DNA of 8,859 nt from JANQLU01 sp964434955. Lineage in GTDB: Bacteria; Planctomycetota; Planctomycetia; Pirellulales; Pirellulaceae. How positions within the stretch are numbered: the stretch's first letter is position 1; every line of letters begins with the position of its first letter. Below the pieces are notes generated by a model. It did no database searches, was not told the origin of the DNA, and saw nothing but the letters and a program-made list of their open reading frames with translations. The position numbers and the translations under genes are program-made. Of the stretch, positions 6,877 to 8,859 are shown one piece after another. The DNA is taken from positions 1-8,859 of the forward strand of contig CAYSXI010000206.1 in NCBI GenBank assembly GCA_964434955.1, given 5' to 3'.

Positions 6877-7812
6877 ATGTTCTTGATCAGCCCACCGGTT
6901 TCACGATTTCTGTTCACGGTTCGATTCTGCCAGGGACTGTTAATTGTCGGGTCGGTTGCCCTGGTCATGGCAACGGGGGCCTCAGCCCAGGAAGGCAAAA
7001 AAAAGGCGACTTCTCCCGAGAAGTTGCGGGAAATCAAGACTCGTCTCGAAAAGCAACTTAAGGATCTCAAACTCGAACGTAAGCTGGTCCGTTCCGAACT
7101 CAAAAGGCAACTCATTCAAGTCGCCGAGTACTATTCCAGTCCGGTCACCGATTCCGGCCTGACGACGAAACCTGAATTGGATGCCGATGAATCGGGGGCG
7201 GAACAGTCGGAAAAATCTGAGGAGAGAAAGTCCCCGCCCGTCAAGGCAAAAGTAAAACTGGGGGAAGTGGAGTCGCGAGAGGTGGAACTTGCCTATCTCG
7301 AAGTTCTCAAATTGGATTTGGAAGACAAGAAGGCACGCGAGTTTTTTCGCGACAAAGGTTCGCTGGATGAAATCATCGACCGGCTGAAGAAACAGGGATT
7401 CCCCAAAATCGCGTTCCCGACGGACATGCATGACCGAAAGCTGGGGCTTCCACCGCAGGAATCGATCGACAAGCATCGTGACTTCAAGCTCGTGATGCCG
7501 ACGGCTCCCGGCGCCCCGAAAAAGAAAAGTCCCAATAAAACCGAGGAGTCGGATCCCCGAAAGAAAGAGCAAGCCGAGAACTCCGGAACTGGAGAAAAGT
7601 CGGACGAGGGTAAATCAAAAAAGTTGGCCCACGAATACGAAAATGAAAAAGAGCTTGGTGATTCCGAGCGATTGCCGAAGAAAACGAAATCATCCATTTC
7701 CGTCGAAAAGGTCCTTCGGCACCATCAGCGACAGTTTCGGATGATCGATGCCCAGGAAAAAAACGTCAAGACGCGAATCAGCAAGATCAAGGAAAGGCTC
7801 GACGGGAAATAA
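6877..7812 (+). CDS. Exported, highly charged coiled-coil protein
   Basis: A 311-residue protein of unknown function. The start is fixed at the ATG at 6877: an in-frame stop lies five codons upstream at 6862. The ribosome site is weak. The N-terminus is a long signal peptide with basic Arg10 and Arg16, core GLLIVGSVALVMATG and probable cleavage ASA|QEG after residue 37. The mature protein is dominated by Lys and Glu. Residues 45-84 form a heptad-rich helix (KLREIKTRLEKQLKDLKLER), 125-175 a second helical part (including EVELAYLEVLKLDLEDKKAR), 205-272 a disordered Pro/Lys/Glu-rich linker and 274-309 a final helix. No catalytic motif is visible. Placement after a signal peptide suggests a periplasmic scaffold or spacer role, which is inference. 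The gene stands alone; the 175-bp upstream gap has no clear promoter. Confidence 0.83.
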   Translation: MFLISPPVSRFLFTVRFCQGLLIVGSVALVMATGASAQEGKKKATSPEKLREIKTRLEKQLKDLKLERKLVRSELKRQLIQVAEYYSSPVTDSGLTTKPELDADESGAEQSEKSEERKSPPVKAKVKLGEVESREVELAYLEVLKLDLEDKKAREFFRDKGSLDEIIDRLKKQGFPKIAFPTDMHDRKLGLPPQESIDKHRDFKLVMPTAPGAPKKKSPNKTEESDPRKKEQAENSGTGEKSDEGKSKKLAHEYENEKELGDSERLPKKTKSSISVEKVLRHHQRQFRMIDAQEKNVKTRISKIKERLDGK

Positions 7813-7900
7813 TTTGCTGCCTTGACGTCGGTTCCGAGGTGGTTTTGCTCGGCGATTTTGAATTTTTGTTGGTGCGTTGCGGGATTGCCAAAATCGCGGT

Positions 7901-7937
7901 GCGCCGGGTCGGACTCTGGCTGCGTTCCCTTTTTTTT
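7901..7937 (+). terminator. Possible terminator of the coiled-coil gene
   Basis: A short stem, gcgccgg (7901-7907) against ctggc-t-gc (7916-7923) with one wobble and one bulged T, is followed 6 nt later by eight T (7930-7937). The T-run is good but the stem is imperfect and starts 88 bp after the stop, so this is tentative. The 9-bp inverted repeat just upstream (7852-7897) could assist. Confidence 0.35.
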
Positions 7938-7982
7938 GGGCACTTAGCGAACAGAACCAATGCGGAACATTGTCTGTTGTAA

Positions 7983-8009
7983 ACCACTCGCTCGCGCTTC
8001 GTGCTTGTA
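7983..8009 (-). repeat. Short intergenic element of planctomycete type (translates as QARSASEW)
   Basis: On the minus strand this segment contains acaagcacgaagcgcgagcg and continues into agtgg; in one frame it reads QARSASEW. I recall this translated string recurring in spurious short ORFs annotated in planctomycete intergenic regions, which suggests a dispersed DNA element and not a coding sequence. Within the window I see only one copy. Its internal near-repeat of gcacgaa/gcgcgag may matter for structure. Identification is from memory. Confidence 0.45.
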
Positions 8010-8084
8010 TGGCTTTATGCTTGACTCGCATTGAAGGGTATGGTGTGTTGATACGGTGTTCGGCTCCGAAAACCTGAACACGAA

Positions 8085-8110
8085 CTGTTTTTCCAACCTG
8101 TTTTTCCAAT
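8085..8110. repeat. 13-bp direct tandem duplication
   Basis: ctgtttttccaac (8085-8097) is followed directly by ctgtttttccaat (8098-8110), identical except for the last base. It looks like a slippage duplication. An inverted repeat gtgttc (8056-8061) / gaacac (8076-8081) lies just before it. Confidence 0.8.
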
Positions 8111-8209
8111 TGGGCATTCATCGTTTGACTCAACAATGATTCGTTTCGTCGATTCTCTTTGAGCTTCTTAAACTTTTTGCGGCACTGAACCGTGTCGGCG
8201 TCGGCGCAT

Positions 8210-8241
8210 AAAAAAAACCGTCTCAGATTTCTCTGAGACGG
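8210..8241 (-). terminator. Intrinsic terminator of the rRNA operon
   Basis: Read on the minus strand: ccgtctcaga, loop gaaa, tctgagacgg, then eight T. The stem is a perfect 10 bp (8241-8232 with 8227-8218), the loop is a GNRA-type GAAA tetraloop, and the T-run spans 8217-8210. It begins 12 nt beyond the 5S rRNA 3' end. Confidence 0.96.
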
Positions 8242-8253
8242 GTTTATAAATAG

Positions 8254-8360
<107 letters not shown>

Positions 8361-8426
8361 AGAAGTGCCGCCGGCCTATTCGCCCGACGACACTTGTTGT
8401 CTTCGACATGTTTGTGAATAACGGCT

Positions 8427-8462
8427 GCAGAGCATTAATTCGTCTCCGAAAATAATCTCTGC
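8427..8462 (-). repeat. Long hairpin in the 23S-5S spacer
   Basis: Plus-strand arms in order: gcagag, bulged c, atta, a, ttcg, loop tctc, cgaa, aa, taat, ctctgc. This makes 14 base pairs in 36 nt with one single-base bulge and one small internal loop. In the minus-strand rRNA precursor it would be a stable stem of the kind cut by RNase III, about 70 nt upstream of the 5S. Confidence 0.75.
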
Positions 8463-8500
8463 CACGTACTTGAGTCATGAGCGTTGAATCGTCATGTCAG

Positions 8501-8545
8501 ACAAGTTTGAGACAAACAAATTTGAGCCAAACCAATTTGAGCATG
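8501..8545. repeat. 15-bp degenerate tandem repeat, three copies
   Basis: acaagtttgagacaa (8501-8515), acaaatttgagccaa (8516-8530) and accaatttgagcatg (8531-8545) are adjacent copies with a shared core of aatttgag or agtttgag. Because 15 is divisible by three, plus-strand frames show five-residue periodicity (KFETN/KFEPN/QFEHE and TSLRQ/TNLSQ/TNLSM), which mimics a pentapeptide repeat. Confidence 0.75.
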
Positions 8546-8563
8546 AGAATCAACTGCGTGAGT

Positions 8564-8582
8564 CAAGTGGAATTTCCACTTG
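8564..8582 (-). repeat. Near-perfect palindrome in the 23S-5S spacer
   Basis: caagtggaa (8564-8572), one central t, then ttccacttg (8574-8582): nine-base arms with full complementarity. In RNA it would make a stem of seven or eight pairs with a tiny loop. Confidence 0.8.
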
Positions 8583-8686
8583 TTGTAGCGCTTGTTATGA
8601 CCGAACATTCACCAAATGCAGATTTGAAAATGCTTTCTTGCGGGGCAAGCAGCATTGCCGCACTGCGAGTTTGCTTTGATTCGCTG

Positions 8687-8702
8687 AGGTAACGAATTAC
8701 CT
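8687..8702 (-). repeat. UUCG-loop hairpin next to the 23S 3' end
   Basis: Read on the minus strand: aggtaa, loop ttcg, ttacct. Three more outer pairs (gct/agc) follow after one C-C mismatch. It lies about 27 nt past the 23S 3' end and may mark a processing boundary. Confidence 0.7.
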
Positions 8703-8729
8703 GAGCTTGCAAAAGCGTTGGATATATGT

Positions 8730-8859
8730 GGTCAAGCTTTCGTCCGTTAGTATCAGTAAGCTGAACACATTACTGTGCTTACACATCTGACCTATCGACC
8801 TCGTCGTCTTCGAGGGGACTCTCGTTCGCAAGCGAACTACGAAACCTTATCTCAGGGAG
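8730..8859 (-). rRNA. rrl: 23S ribosomal RNA, 3' end (rest outside window)
   Basis: The reverse complement is the conserved 3' terminal part of 23S rRNA. Recognisable parts are ctccctgagataaggtttcg, the ggtcgataggtcagatgtgt stretch, gtaagcacagtaatgtgttc, and the terminal gatactaacggacgaaagc ending in cttgacc. The end is placed by alignment with the E. coli 3' terminus (gcttaacc) and may shift by a few bases. Only about 130 of ~2,900 nt are present; the gene continues past the right edge. Transcription runs leftward into the spacer and 5S rRNA. Confidence 0.96.

Larger units (their letters stand above)
7813..8207. other. Gene-free stretch between the coiled-coil gene and the rRNA terminator
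   Basis: About 395 bp without a supported gene. A minus-strand frame from 8136 runs through it and into the 3' end of the coiled-coil gene as an antisense shadow, so I do not call it. Its first residues (MNAQLEKQVGKTVRVQVFG, from an ATG at 8121) look more protein-like than the rest and could be a decayed gene remnant. The stretch holds a 9-bp inverted repeat, gcgattttg (7852-7860) with caaaatcgc (7889-7897), a possible terminator, an eight-T run, a planctomycete-type repeat (7983-8009), and a 13-bp tandem duplication (8085-8110). Confidence 0.6.
8361..8729 (-). other. 23S-5S internal transcribed spacer, 369 bp
   Basis: The stretch between the 23S 3' end and the 5S 5' end is far longer than the usual 23S-5S spacer, often near 100 bp or less. 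I find no tRNA in it. It contains a long hairpin (8427-8462), a 15-bp tandem repeat (8501-8545), a near-perfect palindrome (8564-8582) and a short hairpin next to the 23S end (8687-8702). Plus-strand frames of 61-71 codons occur here but are antisense to the rRNA transcript and are not credible genes. The structures probably serve rRNA processing. Confidence 0.8.

Noticed and set aside
6982..7572. Minus-strand frame of 196 codons opposite the exported coiled-coil gene.
   Set aside because: Phe/Leu/Arg-rich translation is the expected antisense of Lys/Glu-rich codons; the plus frame has a signal peptide and coherent helices.
7690..8136. Minus-strand frame of 148 codons from a TTG at 8136.
   Set aside because: Its last 40 or so codons are antisense to the coiled-coil gene, its middle is the dispersed element and low-complexity Arg/Lys/Pro sequence, and it has no ribosome site.
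8477..8692. Plus-strand frames of 71 and 61 codons with five-residue periodicity, resembling a pentapeptide-repeat protein.
   Set aside because: They lie antisense within the 23S-5S spacer, have no ribosome site, and the periodicity comes from the 15-bp DNA repeat.
8361..8729. Searched by eye for a tRNA in the rRNA spacer.
   Set aside because: No T-arm gttcgaatc-type motif or cloverleaf arms on either strand.

Overview
The window looks like a piece of a planctomycete chromosome, probably from the Pirellulaceae group. This is inferred from four things: a GYF_2 domain joined to a multi-pass membrane protein, several short lineage-type membrane or secreted proteins with wide gaps between them, a short (~107 nt) 5S rRNA, and an intergenic element whose translation reads QARSASEW, a string I recall from spurious intergenic ORFs in planctomycete genomes. 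Base composition is near 50% GC throughout and nothing looks recently transferred.

Left part (1-3290, plus strand): the 3' four-fifths of a monomeric NADP-dependent isocitrate dehydrogenase gene, cut by the window edge; a 12-bp tandem repeat just after its stop; then a 401-aa protein with an N-terminal GYF_2 domain, a low-complexity linker and about six membrane segments. A strong two-way hairpin terminator closes this gene and the convergent minus-strand genes.

Middle (3324-5233, minus strand): a DUF817 integral membrane protein gene, followed after 132 bp by a two-gene unit encoding a predicted lipoprotein with a PsbP/DcrB-like look and an 88-aa two-helix membrane protein.

Centre-right (5234-7812, plus strand): a divergent intergenic region holding a large imperfect hairpin and candidate promoters in both directions, then three separately spaced genes. 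They encode a 197-aa membrane protein with two isolated cysteines, a 142-aa cytosolic protein resembling bacterial PH-like domains, and a 311-aa exported, highly charged coiled-coil protein.

Right part (7813-8859): a gene-free stretch with short repeats, then the end of an rRNA operon on the minus strand, in transcription order 23S rRNA 3' end, an unusually long 369-bp spacer rich in hairpins and without a tRNA, 5S rRNA, and a textbook terminator with a GAAA loop.

The genes do not form one obvious pathway. Isocitrate dehydrogenase is central metabolism and the rRNAs are housekeeping; the rest are envelope-associated proteins of unknown function. I found no defence, biosynthetic or mobile system. 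The most unusual material is non-coding: the long structured 23S-5S spacer, the hairpin between the divergent genes, and the short repeats.
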